Source of the DNA: Burkholderiales bacterium
Lineage (GTDB): Bacteria; Pseudomonadota; Gammaproteobacteria; Burkholderiales; SG8-39
Assembly (NCBI GenBank): GCA_020848075.1
Contig: JADLAV010000076.1
Coordinates: 1-32,945, forward strand
Direction of reading: 5' to 3'
Length of the DNA: 32,945 nucleotides
Shown here: one piece after another, positions 24,209 through 31,531 of the stretch
How positions within the stretch are numbered: the stretch's first letter is position 1
How the letters are laid out: each line of letters opens with the position of its first letter
Notes under the pieces: generated by a model
What the model was told of the DNA's origin: nothing
The model's input: only the letters and a program-made list of their open reading frames with translations
Databases searched by the model: none
Translations under genes and position numbers: made by a program

Positions 24209-25711
24209 ATGAACCAAAAAAATGACAAACTTCCCGAGCTTCTCCTTTCTTCCGCGACCGATCCAGCCCAGGCTCAGCGGGTTTCTCGGCTTGCGCGGGC
24301 GAACAAGATCCGAAAAATTCGCGCGGGCGTCTACACCTCCAACCTCGAAAGTCCCCTCGAGTCGATTGTCCAGCGCAACTGGCGCGCGATCGCCGAGCAC
24401 CTGAATCCGGGTGCCGTGGTCGGCTATCGATCCGCCATCCGTGCAGGCCCCGAAGGCGGGAAGCTCTTCCTCGTCCAAGGGAAGCGGGCGAAGCGAATCC
24501 CGCTCCCCGGGCTGGAGATTGTCGTCGTGCCGGGCGCTGGTCCCATCACAGAGGGACTTGCAGCCGATGCGCCCTACGGCGCGCTCTTCGTTGCGAGCGA
24601 GCCCCGCCGGTTCCTCGAGAACTTGTCGACCGGAAAGGGTTCAGCCGAGCGCACCACGGGACGCATAGCGGTCGAATCAGATCTCGAGCGCATCCTCGCG
24701 CTCCGCGGCGAACGAGGCCTAAACGCGCTTCGCGACGCAGCGCGAGACGTCGCGCCGAAGCTCGGGCTGAAGCCGCAAGCCAAGGCGCTCGATGAGATTG
24801 CCGGGGCGCTGCTTGCCACGCACGACGCGAAGGTGCTTCACGCGAAGTCGGCTCTCGCGCGGGCCGCCGGGCGACCCTACGATCCCAATCGGCTTCCATT
24901 GTTCGACGTCTTATTCGAGGCCCTGCATGGAACTCTCTTCGAACACGTAGGCGACGCGGCGCCGCGCGGGCGCGCAATGGAGAACTTTGCGTTCTTCGAG
25001 GCCTATTTCTCCAACTTTATCGAGGGTACGGAGTTCACGGTCGAGGAGGCCGAAGACATCGTCTTCCGCGGCAAGATTGTGGAAAAACGGACCGAGGACT
25101 CACACGACGTGAGAGGCACTTTCCAGGCGCTCATATCTGACCCTTGGCGCGGCCAGCCCGCGAACACTGCGGACGAATTCCTTGCCTGGATCAAGAGCGT
25201 GAACGCACTCGTGATGGCGGCTCGGCCGGACAAGCGCCCGGGGGAATGGAAGGCGCAGCCCAATCAAGCTGGATCGACGCTCTTCGTCCTGCCCGAACTC
25301 GTCCTCGGAACGCTGAGGGAAGGGTTCGAGCGGATCCGGGCGCTGACGGATCCCCTGGCCCGTGCGCTGATGTCGATGTTTGTCGTCGCCGAGGTGCATC
25401 CGTTCGCCGACGGCAACGGCCGCACGGCGCGCATTGCGATGAATGCGCATCTCACGCAAGGGTCGTTGTCGCGCATCATTATCCCGACGGTGTACCGCGA
25501 CGACTACGTCCTGCCGCTCAAGGCCCTCTCGAATCAAGGCGACCCTGCCGCCTACATCGCGGCCATGACGAGGGCCCAGCGGTGGTCGGCATCGTTCACA
25601 TGGGACCAGCCCAGACCCAACGTCCGCACGGCGCTGGAAGCCTGCAATGCCTTTCGCGAGGATCTGCGGAATTACAAGCTGGTGTTCTCGGACCGCAGCG
25701 CGCCGACATAG
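24209..25711 (+). CDS. Fic-domain AMP-transferase with AbiEi-like N-terminus
   Basis: The 500-residue protein joins two parts. Residues about 8-150 (LLLSSATDPAQAQRVSRLARANKIRKIRAGVYTS; NWRAIAEHLNPGAVVGYRSAI) look like the winged-helix N-terminus of AbiEi-type antitoxins. Residues about 230-490 are a Fic domain with the core H397-P-F-A-D-G-N-G-R-T-A-R408, which transfers AMP to target proteins. An inhibitory motif S268-x-x-x-E272-G273 precedes the core, so this is an autoinhibited (class II) Fic protein. One chain may therefore hold a toxin-like enzyme, its brake and a DNA-binding autoregulator. No separate antitoxin gene is present. The ATG at 24209 lacks a good ribosome binding site, and a frameshifted extension may exist upstream. 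Confidence 0.85.
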   Translation: MNQKNDKLPELLLSSATDPAQAQRVSRLARANKIRKIRAGVYTSNLESPLESIVQRNWRAIAEHLNPGAVVGYRSAIRAGPEGGKLFLVQGKRAKRIPLPGLEIVVVPGAGPITEGLAADAPYGALFVASEPRRFLENLSTGKGSAERTTGRIAVESDLERILALRGERGLNALRDAARDVAPKLGLKPQAKALDEIAGALLATHDAKVLHAKSALARAAGRPYDPNRLPLFDVLFEALHGTLFEHVGDAAPRGRAMENFAFFEAYFSNFIEGTEFTVEEAEDIVFRGKIVEKRTEDSHDVRGTFQALISDPWRGQPANTADEFLAWIKSVNALVMAARPDKRPGEWKAQPNQAGSTLFVLPELVLGTLREGFERIRALTDPLARALMSMFVVAEVHPFADGNGRTARIAMNAHLTQGSLSRIIIPTVYRDDYVLPLKALSNQGDPAAYIAAMTRAQRWSASFTWDQPRPNVRTALEACNAFREDLRNYKLVFSDRSAPT

Positions 25712-25735
25712 ATTGTTCTGGTTCGATCCGGTCGG

Positions 25736-26110
25736 CTGAGGCTGGAGAGCGTGGTCGAGCAGAACAAGGATGCCTACCCCCTGGCACTGCGGCAGACCCA
25801 GGGCTCGATCCGCGCCGAGGCGGCCGACTGGCAATCTTGGCTCATGTTCTTCCTGCGCTCCCTGGCCGAGCAGGTGCGGCGGCTGGAAAAGAAGGCCGAG
25901 CGGGAAAAGCGGGTCCTCGTCGCGATGCCGGAGCTCTCGTTGCAGATCGTCGAATTCGCCCGCGAGCATGGCCGCGTCACGATCGGCGAGGCGATCAAGT
26001 TGACCGGCGCGAGCCGCAACACGCTCAAGCAGCACTTCCGCGCGCTGGTCGAGCGCGGGCACCTGAAACCGCACGGGAGCGGTCGAGGCGCTTGGTACGA
26101 ACTCCGTTGA
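25736..26110 (+). pseudogene. C-terminal stump of a second Fic-family gene
   Basis: The frame reads LRLESVVEQNKDAYPLALRQ... and then WLMFFLRSLAEQVRRLEKK, followed by a winged-helix segment (VTIGEAIKLTGASRNTLKQHF) and the C-terminus GRGAWYELR. This is the usual end of a different Fic subfamily, whose proteins carry an N-terminal Fic core of about 250 residues. That core is missing; homology starts abruptly at about 25736, only 25 bases after the stop of the intact Fic gene and in the same frame. A GTG at 25751 could start a 119-residue DNA-binding protein, so residual function as a regulator is possible. More likely it is a recombination remnant. Confidence 0.75.
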
Positions 26111-26129
26111 TCGGGATGCCGGACGTGGG

Positions 26130-26147
26130 CTCGATTTCGCGATCGAG
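26130..26147. terminator. Hairpin between convergent genes
   Basis: CTCGAT and ATCGAG enclose a six-base loop in the 49 bases between the Fic stump (plus) and the epimerase (minus). There is no T-run, so terminator function is suggested only by position. Confidence 0.35.
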
Positions 26148-26159
26148 ACCGCCTCGGGC

Positions 26160-27176
26160 TCAAACCCGGTAGTGCGCGCGGTACCAGGTCACGAACCGCG
26201 CAATGCCTTGGCGCACCGGGGTCGATGGGCTGAAGCCGACCGCCTGTGCGAGGTCCGCGGTGTCGGCGTAGGTCGCCGGCACGTCGCCGTCCTGTAGCGG
26301 AAGGAAGTTCTTGACTGCCTTCTTCCCCAACGCCTCCTCGAGCGTCTCGATGTAGACCATCAGGTCGACGGGCTGGTGGTTGCCGATGTTGTAGAGGCGA
26401 TAGGGCGCCCAGCTCGTCGCCGGGTCGGGCGCGTTCTTGTCGAAACCGGGGTTCGGCGCGGGTGGCTTCTCCGCGATGCGGACGACGCCCTCGACGATAT
26501 CGTCGACGTAGGTGAAGTCGCGCCGCATCTTGCCGTGGTTGAAGACGTCGATCGGCCGGCCCTCGAGGATCGCTTTGGCGAAGAGGAAGAGTGCCATGTC
26601 CGGCCGGCCCCAGGGGCCGTACACCGTGAAGAAGCGCAGCCCGGTGGTGGGCAGCCCGAAGAGATGGCTGTAGGCGTGCGCCATCAGCTCGTTCGACTTC
26701 TTCGTCGCCGCATACATGCTGATCGGGTGGTCCACCGCGTCGTGCTCGGAAAAGGGCATGCGGGTGTTGCCGCCGTAGACGCTCGAGCTCGACGCGTAGA
26801 CGAGGTGCCCGACCCCGGTGTGCCGGCAGCCTTCCAGGATGTTCACGAACCCCTGCAGGTTGGCCGAGACGTACGTGTGCGGGTTCTTGAGCGAATAGCG
26901 CACGCCGGCCTGCGCTGCCAGGTGGATTACGGTGCGCGGGCGCGTGGCTGCGAAGAGCTCCTCCATGCGCTGCGTGTCGGCGATGTCCTGCCGTTGGAAC
27001 GTGAACGCCGGATGCGGCTGCAGCAGCGCGAGCCGCGCCTCCTTGAGCGTTACGTCATAATAGTCGTTCAGGTTGTCGACCCCGACGACACGGTCGCCGC
27101 GCGCGAGTAGCCGCTGGGCAACGTGCATGCCGATGAAGCCGGCGGCGCCGGTGATGAGGACGGGGGGCTTTGTCAT
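26160..27176 (-). CDS. NAD-dependent epimerase, UDP-glucuronate 4-epimerase-like
   Basis: The ATG at 27176 gives a 338-residue SDR enzyme with [19 protein letters not shown] at the N-terminus, [16 protein letters not shown], the catalytic Y-A-A-T-K, and [17 protein letters not shown], all typical of UDP-glucuronate (or GlcNAcA) 4-epimerases such as LspL/WbnF. It would supply UDP-galacturonate or a related uronic acid to the surface polysaccharide. It stands alone, with 234 bases of sequence upstream that hold no clear gene and only a weak promoter-like TTGACG. Length and motifs are normal. Confidence 0.85.
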   Translation of the reverse strand: MTKPPVLITGAAGFIGMHVAQRLLARGDRVVGVDNLNDYYDVTLKEARLALLQPHPAFTFQRQDIADTQRMEELFAATRPRTVIHLAAQAGVRYSLKNPHTYVSANLQGFVNILEGCRHTGVGHLVYASSSSVYGGNTRMPFSEHDAVDHPISMYAATKKSNELMAHAYSHLFGLPTTGLRFFTVYGPWGRPDMALFLFAKAILEGRPIDVFNHGKMRRDFTYVDDIVEGVVRIAEKPPAPNPGFDKNAPDPATSWAPYRLYNIGNHQPVDLMVYIETLEEALGKKAVKNFLPLQDGDVPATYADTADLAQAVGFSPSTPVRQGIARFVTWYRAHYRV

Positions 27177-27410
27177 CGTGGGATATCGCGCGGCATGCGC
27201 CTCGCCACGCACTCCGCATTCATGCGCTCGTACCGCCAGTCAGGCGGCGATCATGACGGCCTTGCAGGCCGACTGGGGCAGTGTGACGGGAACGAAGAAC
27301 CGCCTTGGATAGATATTGGCGCATCGTGTCAGGACCGGAAAGAGGCGTCAACGGTACCGCGCGCTTGTGGGCAAGCGAGTGATCGAGTGGCGTGTGGTCC
27401 GAAGCGCCTG

Positions 27411-27983
27411 CTACGCCGTGGCGAGATCGGTGTCCTCGTAGAGCTCCGGCAGGCCGAAGCTCGCGCGCACCGGGCCGCATTCGACCTCGATGTGCTCGCC
27501 CGGATCGAGCGTCGCGGCGAGCCACTCGCCATCCTGATCGCGCACGTGATAGCTGACCGCGACGCGCTCGGCGTCGACGAGCAGGTAGTAGCGCAGACCC
27601 GCGATGCCGCGATAGGCCTGCAGCTTCTCGCGTGTGTCGATCGCGGCTGTCGAGGGCGAAAGCACCTCGGCGACGAGGCAGGGCGCTTCCTTGTGGACGG
27701 CGTCGGGGGCGGCCGGCTCGCGGCTCAGCATCACGTCGGGATAGTAGTAGGCGCGGCCGCCGCCGACGCGCAGCTTCATGTCCGAGATGTAGACGCCGCA
27801 GCCGGTGCCGCGCGCCGAAGCCCGAAGTACTGCGAAGAGGTTGCCCGCGACGCGGTTATGGCGTTCGCCCGCGCCCGCCATCGCGTAGGCGACGCCGTCC
27901 GCGTACTCGTGCCGCACGGTCGCAGCCGCCTCGCGTTCGAGGTAACTGCGCTCGTCGAGCCACTGTCGCTGCGGGCTTCCCAT
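27411..27983 (-). CDS. Uma2-family (DUF820) putative restriction-like nuclease
   Basis: The 190-residue protein has the Uma2 pattern: YLEREAAATVRHEYADGVAYAMAGAGERHN, then the PD-(D/E)xK-type core YYYPDVMLS...PCLVAEVLSPSTAAID, TREKLQAYRGIAGLRYYLLVD. The fold is that of type II restriction nucleases, but the physiological role of the family is not known. It lies between rmlD and the epimerase gene, with no partner methylase, so it is probably an acquired single gene. No clear ribosome binding site precedes the ATG at 27983. Confidence 0.85.
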   Translation of the reverse strand: MGSPQRQWLDERSYLEREAAATVRHEYADGVAYAMAGAGERHNRVAGNLFAVLRASARGTGCGVYISDMKLRVGGGRAYYYPDVMLSREPAAPDAVHKEAPCLVAEVLSPSTAAIDTREKLQAYRGIAGLRYYLLVDAERVAVSYHVRDQDGEWLAATLDPGEHIEVECGPVRASFGLPELYEDTDLATA

Positions 27984-28038
27984 GATGGCAATCCAGTCCC
28001 GCGGCTAGCCTAGCACGGAACCCTGAGCGGGCGAACCG

Positions 28039-28911
28039 TCAGCGCGGGATCGAGCGGTACTGTTCCCAGACTTCGTCGAGCTGGTCGGGCCAGGCCAGCA
28101 TCTCGATTCTGAGCGCCGAGCGCACCTTGGCGCACGAGAAGACCGAGTTTGCGGGCCGTTTCGCAGGCGCCGGATACTCGGCCGTCGTGATCGGCGTGAG
28201 GCGAGGTGTTCGCCCGAGCATCGCACCCGCTCGCGCGAGGATCGCCTCGGAGAAGCCGAACCAGGTCGTCTCGCCGCCGGCGGTCAGGTGAAAGAGTCCC
28301 GAAGCGTCGGCACCGTGGCGCCGCAGGATAGCGGCGGTGGCGGCCGCGAGTGCGATGCTGGAGGTCGGCGCGCCGCGCTGGTCGTCGACGACGCGCAGCT
28401 CCTCGCGCTCGCGCGCGAGGCGCAGCATCGTGAGGAAGAAGTTGTGTCCGCGCGGGCCGTACACCCAGCTCGTGCGGAGGATGAGGTAACGGCACCCCGC
28501 CGCCTGGATCGCCCGGTCACCCGCGAGCTTGCTCTGGCCGTAGACAGAGAGCGGGTTGGGCGCATCCGTCTCGACGTAAGGGGACGCCTTCGTGCCGTCG
28601 TAGACGTAATCGGTCGAGTAGTGGACGAGCAGGGCGCCGAGGGCTTTCGCCTCGGCGGCGAGGAAGCCGGGTCCCGCCGCGTTGACGAGGAAGGCCGTCT
28701 CGGGCTCGGACTCGGCCCGGTCGACTGCGGTGTACGCGGCCGCGTTCACGATCACGTCGGGCCCCACGTTGCGCACGCGCGAGACGATCGCCGCCGGGTC
28801 GGCGAGATCGAGCTGCCGGTGATCGAAGGTGAAGACTTCGCCGAGCGGCGCGAACGCGCGCTCGAGCTCGTAGCCGACTTGGCCGTTGCGGCCGGTGAGG
28901 AGGATCTTCAT
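28039..28911 (-). CDS. rmlD: dTDP-4-dehydrorhamnose reductase
   Basis: The 290-residue enzyme begins MKILLTGRNGQVGYELERAF. It has VNAAAYTAVDRAESEPE, HYSTDYVYDG and the catalytic Y-G-Q-S-K, with the LRTSWVYGPRGHNF block, all standard for RmlD. It performs the last step to dTDP-L-rhamnose, reducing the 4-keto group with NAD(P)H. The gene is intact, but a 76-base partial copy of its start lies 811 bases upstream, beyond an RHH/MazF module. No ribosome binding site is visible before the ATG at 28911, which is odd for an essential pathway gene in an operon. Confidence 0.92.
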   Translation of the reverse strand: MKILLTGRNGQVGYELERAFAPLGEVFTFDHRQLDLADPAAIVSRVRNVGPDVIVNAAAYTAVDRAESEPETAFLVNAAGPGFLAAEAKALGALLVHYSTDYVYDGTKASPYVETDAPNPLSVYGQSKLAGDRAIQAAGCRYLILRTSWVYGPRGHNFFLTMLRLAREREELRVVDDQRGAPTSSIALAAATAAILRRHGADASGLFHLTAGGETTWFGFSEAILARAGAMLGRTPRLTPITTAEYPAPAKRPANSVFSCAKVRSALRIEMLAWPDQLDEVWEQYRSIPR

Positions 28912-28962
28912 GGCGTACGCCGCGCGCCGGGTCGATGTGGCCCGCGAGAAAGCAAGCTCAAG

Positions 28963-29301
28963 TCAGTTCCCGATGATCTCATCGAGCCCTTCGACGACTT
29001 GCGAGATCTCTTCGGGCGAGGCGCGCCCCAGCTTCCCGCCGATTCGTTCGGCGGCCAGCGTGCGGATCTGGCTGATCTTGACCCATGAACATTTCGGCAG
29101 GCGCGCTGCCTTGAGCTCGAGCGTCAGCGGAAAACCGGCGCGCTGCGGCTGGCTCGTCAGCGCCATCGCGATGACGGTGCCGGAACGCTCGTTGAACACG
29201 TCGTGGCTGAGGATCAGCACCGGGCGCAAGCCGGCCTGCTCGCGACCACGGACCGGGTTGAGATCGGCCCAGCGGATCTCGCCCCTCAGTATTCGGGCCA
29301 A
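28963..29301 (-). CDS. MazF/PemK-family toxin (ribonuclease)
   Basis: The 112-residue protein has the PemK/MazF pattern [46 protein letters not shown], ending in [24 protein letters not shown]. Relatives cut mRNA or rRNA at short sequences. No ATG is available: a TTG at 29301, 8 bases after a GGAG inside the antitoxin gene, is the best start, and a CTG at 29289 overlapping the antitoxin TGA is an alternative. The overlap with the RHH gene makes toxin translation depend on the antitoxin's. It should be active. Confidence 0.88.
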   Translation of the reverse strand: MARILRGEIRWADLNPVRGREQAGLRPVLILSHDVFNERSGTVIAMALTSQPQRAGFPLTLELKAARLPKCSWVKISQIRTLAAERIGGKLGRASPEEISQVVEGLDEIIGN

Positions 29302-29528
29302 GCGTCGAGCTCCTGCCCCAGGCCCTCTTCAGCGAGCGCTCGCTCGAACTTGGGGTCGAGCTTCGCGCACTCGGAGGCAAGCCGGCTGCGCTCGATCCGC
29401 GCGAGCTTCTCGGCGACGGCGGACTGGACCGCCCGGCTCCGGTTGGGGAAGACTTTCTTTGCCACCAGGACGTCGACGCGCTTCAGCGTTTCGCTGTCGA
29501 GCGTGATGGCGACTTTGACGCTGCTCAT
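29286..29528 (-). CDS. Ribbon-helix-helix antitoxin of the MazF-type pair
   Basis: The 80-residue protein opens with an RHH DNA-binding domain ([39 protein letters not shown]) and continues with an acidic tail for toxin binding ([22 protein letters not shown]). It is preceded by GGAGG 7 bases before its ATG and by a palindrome with a -10-like core, so it probably represses its own operon. Its last codons overlap the toxin start by 16 bases. Confidence 0.88.
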   Translation of the reverse strand: MSSVKVAITLDSETLKRVDVLVAKKVFPNRSRAVQSAVAEKLARIERSRLASECAKLDPKFERALAEEGLGQELDAWPEY

Positions 29529-29541
29529 GGCGATCCTCCAA

Positions 29542-29562
29542 GGTATGACAAATTATCATACC
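29542..29562. promoter_or_regulatory. Operator/promoter palindrome of the RHH-MazF pair
   Basis: GGTATGA (29542-29548) and TCATACC (29556-29562) form a perfect seven-base inverted repeat. On the minus strand its AT-rich centre contains TATGATAAT, a probable -10 region. It lies 14 bases upstream of the antitoxin start, the usual place for an RHH autoregulatory operator. Confidence 0.7.
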
Positions 29563-29646
29563 CACTCGCAGCGCGCAAGCGAGGCTCCCGGCGCTCCGGC
29601 GTCGAGGGAACACATCGGCGTGGCGGCGGCGCGCGCCGGCCTTGTC

Positions 29647-29722
29647 CTTCGCCGAGCGGCGCGAGTGCGCGCTCGAGCTCGAAGCCGACCTGGCCGGTGC
29701 GGCCGGCGGGGAGGATCTTCAT
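29647..29722 (-). pseudogene. Remnant copy of the rmlD 5' end
   Basis: From an ATG at 29722 the minus strand reads MKILPAGRTGQVGFELERAL and five more matching codons. At the DNA level 69 of 76 bases equal the start of the intact rmlD, and the match stops at codon 25. The frame then runs into unrelated sequence of the RHH-MazF module. It lies 39 bases after the HepT gene, where rmlD would be expected to start had the module not been inserted. It cannot make an enzyme. Confidence 0.85.
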
Positions 29723-29761
29723 AGCCAACCCCACGCACTGCGTGTGCACACCACGGGGGGG

Positions 29762-30121
29762 TCACCCATGGCCGAGCAAGCGATCGATCTGTTCCCGGAG
29801 TCGCGGCAAGTCCTGTTGCAGCGTCCGCCACACGATTTCCAGATCTACCCGGAAGTAGCCGTGGGCGAGAACGTTTCGCATGCCGTACGCAGCGCCGAAC
29901 GGAAGCTCGGGATGCGCGGCCTCGATCTCTGGATACCGCGTGCGCACGTTACTCAGCGCTTCGCCGATGATCTCGAGGTTTCGAATTACGGCATCCTGGG
30001 TCTTCTCGTCGCTACGGAACGCGGTCCGATCGAGCCCCGCAATGTAGCGGTCGATCCGAGCGATCGCATCGCGAACGTGACGGAGATAGTCTGCGAGCCG
30101 GGGAGCCTCGCCCTGACTCAC
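29762..30121 (-). CDS. hepT: HepT-like HEPN ribonuclease toxin
   Basis: The 119-residue alpha-helical protein has the HEPN active-site motif R82-N-V-L-A-H87-G-Y89 (R-x4-H-x-Y). The segment EKTQDAVIRNLEIIGEALSNV is typical of DUF86/HepT toxins, which cut RNA. A GTG start overlaps the TGA of the antitoxin gene (GTGA). In this family the partner nucleotidyltransferase adds AMP units to the Tyr of the motif and so silences the toxin. Tyr89 is present, so that regulation is possible here. Confidence 0.9.
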   Translation of the reverse strand: MSQGEAPRLADYLRHVRDAIARIDRYIAGLDRTAFRSDEKTQDAVIRNLEIIGEALSNVRTRYPEIEAAHPELPFGAAYGMRNVLAHGYFRVDLEIVWRTLQQDLPRLREQIDRLLGHG

Positions 30122-30408
30122 AGCGGCACCGCCTCCGCGATCGCCCGCGCCCGGACACGGTCGGGAAGCGCATTCGGAGTGACGACGTCGACCCTCACGC
30201 CGAGCAGCCTCGAAGCCTCGTCGCAGATGCGGCCGATGTCGAAAAGGGTTGTCTGCGGCGTCGGATCGACGAGCAGGTCGAGGTCGCTCTGCTCGGTGTC
30301 GCGCCGGTGCGCGACCGACCCGAACACTCTCGGATTCCGTACCCGATGGCGCAGCACGAGCGCCCGAAGGGCGTCGCGGTGCCGGTCCAATGCGTCCGAT
30401 GGCCTCAT
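30118..30408 (-). CDS. mntA: MntA-like nucleotidyltransferase antitoxin
   Basis: The 96-residue minimal nucleotidyltransferase has the G30-S31-x10-D42-x-D44 motif (FGSVAHRRDTEQSDLDLLVD) and a later VDVVTP strand with the third aspartate. MntA proteins inactivate HepT by adding AMP to it, rather than by simple binding. The gene is directly coupled to hepT. A 13-base palindrome lies 27 bases upstream of the ATG at 30408. Confidence 0.9.
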   Translation of the reverse strand: MRPSDALDRHRDALRALVLRHRVRNPRVFGSVAHRRDTEQSDLDLLVDPTPQTTLFDIGRICDEASRLLGVRVDVVTPNALPDRVRARAIAEAVPL

Positions 30409-30434
30409 CTCAGGTATAGCCTCGCGAGATTCCG

Positions 30435-30447
30435 CGTTCCCGGAACG
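30435..30447. promoter_or_regulatory. Palindrome upstream of the mntA-hepT pair
   Basis: CGTTCCCGGAACG is a perfect palindrome around a single C. It lies in the 129-base gap after rmlC, and a TATACC on the minus strand at 30418-30413 could be a weak -10 box. Neither protein of the pair has a known DNA-binding domain, so its reader is unclear. Confidence 0.35.
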
Positions 30448-30509
30448 GATGATAGCGCCCTTCCGAAGGCAATACGCTTACTCGACGCGTGTGACACTTT
30501 CCCGGATCG

Positions 30510-30523
30510 GGGCGGTAACGCCC
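30510..30523. terminator. GC-rich hairpin after rmlC
   Basis: GGGCG and CGCCC enclose a four-base loop, 15 bases beyond the rmlC stop on the minus strand. No T-run follows. It may slow or end transcription before the inserted mntA-hepT pair. Confidence 0.4.
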
Positions 30524-30537
30524 AGTGAGGCGGATCC

Positions 30538-31083
30538 TCACGCAAAGATTTCCGCGTCGTGCAGGCGCGCGGCGGTCTGGTCCTTCGCCGAGAGGATGGG
30601 CTCGCCCGCGAGCGGCCAGGCGATGCCAATGTCCGGATCGTTCCAGGCGACGGAGCGCTCGTGCTCGGGCGCGTAGTAGTCGGTGGTCTTGTAGAGGAAC
30701 TCGGCGAACTCCGAGAGCACGAGAAAGCCGTGGCCGAAGCCGGGCGGAATCCACGCCATGTGCTTGTTCTCCGCCGAGAGCGTGACGCCCGTCCACTTGC
30801 CGAAGGCGGGGGAGGATCGGCGCAGGTCCACCGCGACGTCGAAGACTTCGCCCGCGATGCAGCGCACGAGCTTGCCCTGCGGCTGCCTGATCTGGTAGTG
30901 CAGGCCGCGCAGGACGTTGCGGCCCGAGCGCGAGTGGTTGTCCTGCACGAACTCGAGGTCGAGGCCCGTCGCCGAGCGTAACGCGCGCCGGTTGAAGCTC
31001 TCGAAGAAGAAACCGCGCGCGTCGCCGAACACCTGCGGCTCGATGACGAGCACCTCGGGCAGCGCGGTTGGCGTGACCTTCAT
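30538..31083 (-). CDS. rmlC: dTDP-4-dehydrorhamnose 3,5-epimerase
   Basis: The ATG at 31083 gives a 181-residue RmlC: MKVTPTALPEVLVIEPQVFGDARGFFFESF, the active-site segment NHSRSGRNVLRGLHYQ, KLVRCIAGEVFDVAVDLR, and HGFLVLSEFAEFLYKTTDYYAPEHE. It epimerises carbons 3 and 5 of the 4-keto-6-deoxyglucose nucleotide. The frame is open a further 13 codons upstream, but the family start is at 31083. A 13-base copy of this gene start remains directly at the rmlA stop, suggesting the two genes once overlapped. No ribosome binding site is evident now. Confidence 0.92.
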   Translation of the reverse strand: MKVTPTALPEVLVIEPQVFGDARGFFFESFNRRALRSATGLDLEFVQDNHSRSGRNVLRGLHYQIRQPQGKLVRCIAGEVFDVAVDLRRSSPAFGKWTGVTLSAENKHMAWIPPGFGHGFLVLSEFAEFLYKTTDYYAPEHERSVAWNDPDIGIAWPLAGEPILSAKDQTAARLHDAEIFA

Positions 31084-31146
31084 GAAGAGCTTGCGTTTCG
31101 GCAGTCGGCTGAAGCTTCGCACCCCAGAACGTGCGGGCGACTGGAT

Positions 31147-31181
31147 TTGACTCGGTCAGGTTTTGAGCCTACTTTCTGACC
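31147..31181 (+). promoter_or_regulatory. Promoter and operator of the Phd-like antitoxin gene
   Basis: TTGACT (31147-31152) and TACTTT (31170-31175) are 17 bases apart. GGTCAG (31154-31159) and CTGACC (31176-31181) form an inverted repeat around the -10 box. The predicted transcription start falls at the ATG itself (31182), so the mRNA may be leaderless. A Phd-type protein bound to the repeat would repress the gene. Confidence 0.6.
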
Positions 31182-31424
31182 ATGATCAAGGCAAACATCC
31201 ATCAGATCAAGGCTCATCTCTCGGCCTACCTCGCGCGTCTGCGGCCGGGTGAGCCGCTGGTGATCTGCCGTCGGAACACGCCCATTGCCGAGCTGAGACT
31301 GCTGCCGCAGCGGCGGCGCAAGAAACGGCCGATCGGGCTCGCCGCCGGTCAGTTTCGCATCCCGCCGGAATTCTTCGACCCGTTGGCCGAGGAGATCGTC
31401 GACGCATTCCGCGGCGGCCGCTGA
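31182..31424 (+). CDS. Phd/YefM-like antitoxin, toxin partner lost
   Basis: The 80-residue protein has the Phd/YefM N-terminal DNA-binding fold pattern (MIKANIHQIKAHLSAYLARLRPGEPLVICRRNTPIAELRLL) and a C-terminal tail (FRIPPEFFDPLAEEIVDAF) that would bind a PIN-type toxin. Its TGA overlaps an ATG (TGATG) at 31424 that begins MRL, as PIN toxins do. That frame breaks off after 15 codons and no toxin domain follows before rmlA. It is on the strand opposite to the rml genes. It probably is an orphan that may still act as a repressor. Confidence 0.8.
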   Translation: MIKANIHQIKAHLSAYLARLRPGEPLVICRRNTPIAELRLLPQRRRKKRPIGLAAGQFRIPPEFFDPLAEEIVDAFRGGR

Positions 31425-31518
31425 TGCGGTTGCGGCCCGATCGTCGTCAAGCAAGCGCTTGGCCGGCATAGCGCTCGCGCGGGGGGCGACCGGCGCGAAG
31501 CGCCGCGACGCGCGCGCT

Positions 31519-31531
31519 GCGTGACCTTCAT
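31519..31531 (-). pseudogene. 13-base remnant of the rmlC start
   Basis: ATGAAGGTCACGC on the minus strand is identical to the first 13 bases of the intact rmlC (31083-31071) and overlaps the rmlA stop as TGATG, the normal arrangement for coupled genes. After it the sequence diverges. Short, but its exact position makes chance unlikely. The rest of 31425-31518 holds only a GC-rich hairpin (31492-31504) and the aborted toxin frame. Confidence 0.6.

Noticed and set aside
25100..26074. Minus-strand frame of 324 codons opposite the Fic gene and stump
   Set aside because: It is antisense to convincing Fic motifs and has no motif of its own.
27323..27351. TTGACG/CACGAT pair as a promoter for the uronate epimerase gene
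   Set aside because: Spacing is 17 bases but the -10 box matches only three of six positions; too weak to list.
27411..28911. Uma2 gene tested for a leftover copy of a neighbouring gene start, as seen for rmlC and rmlD
   Set aside because: Neither the 55 bases before it nor the 234 bases after it contain a recognisable copy of the epimerase start.
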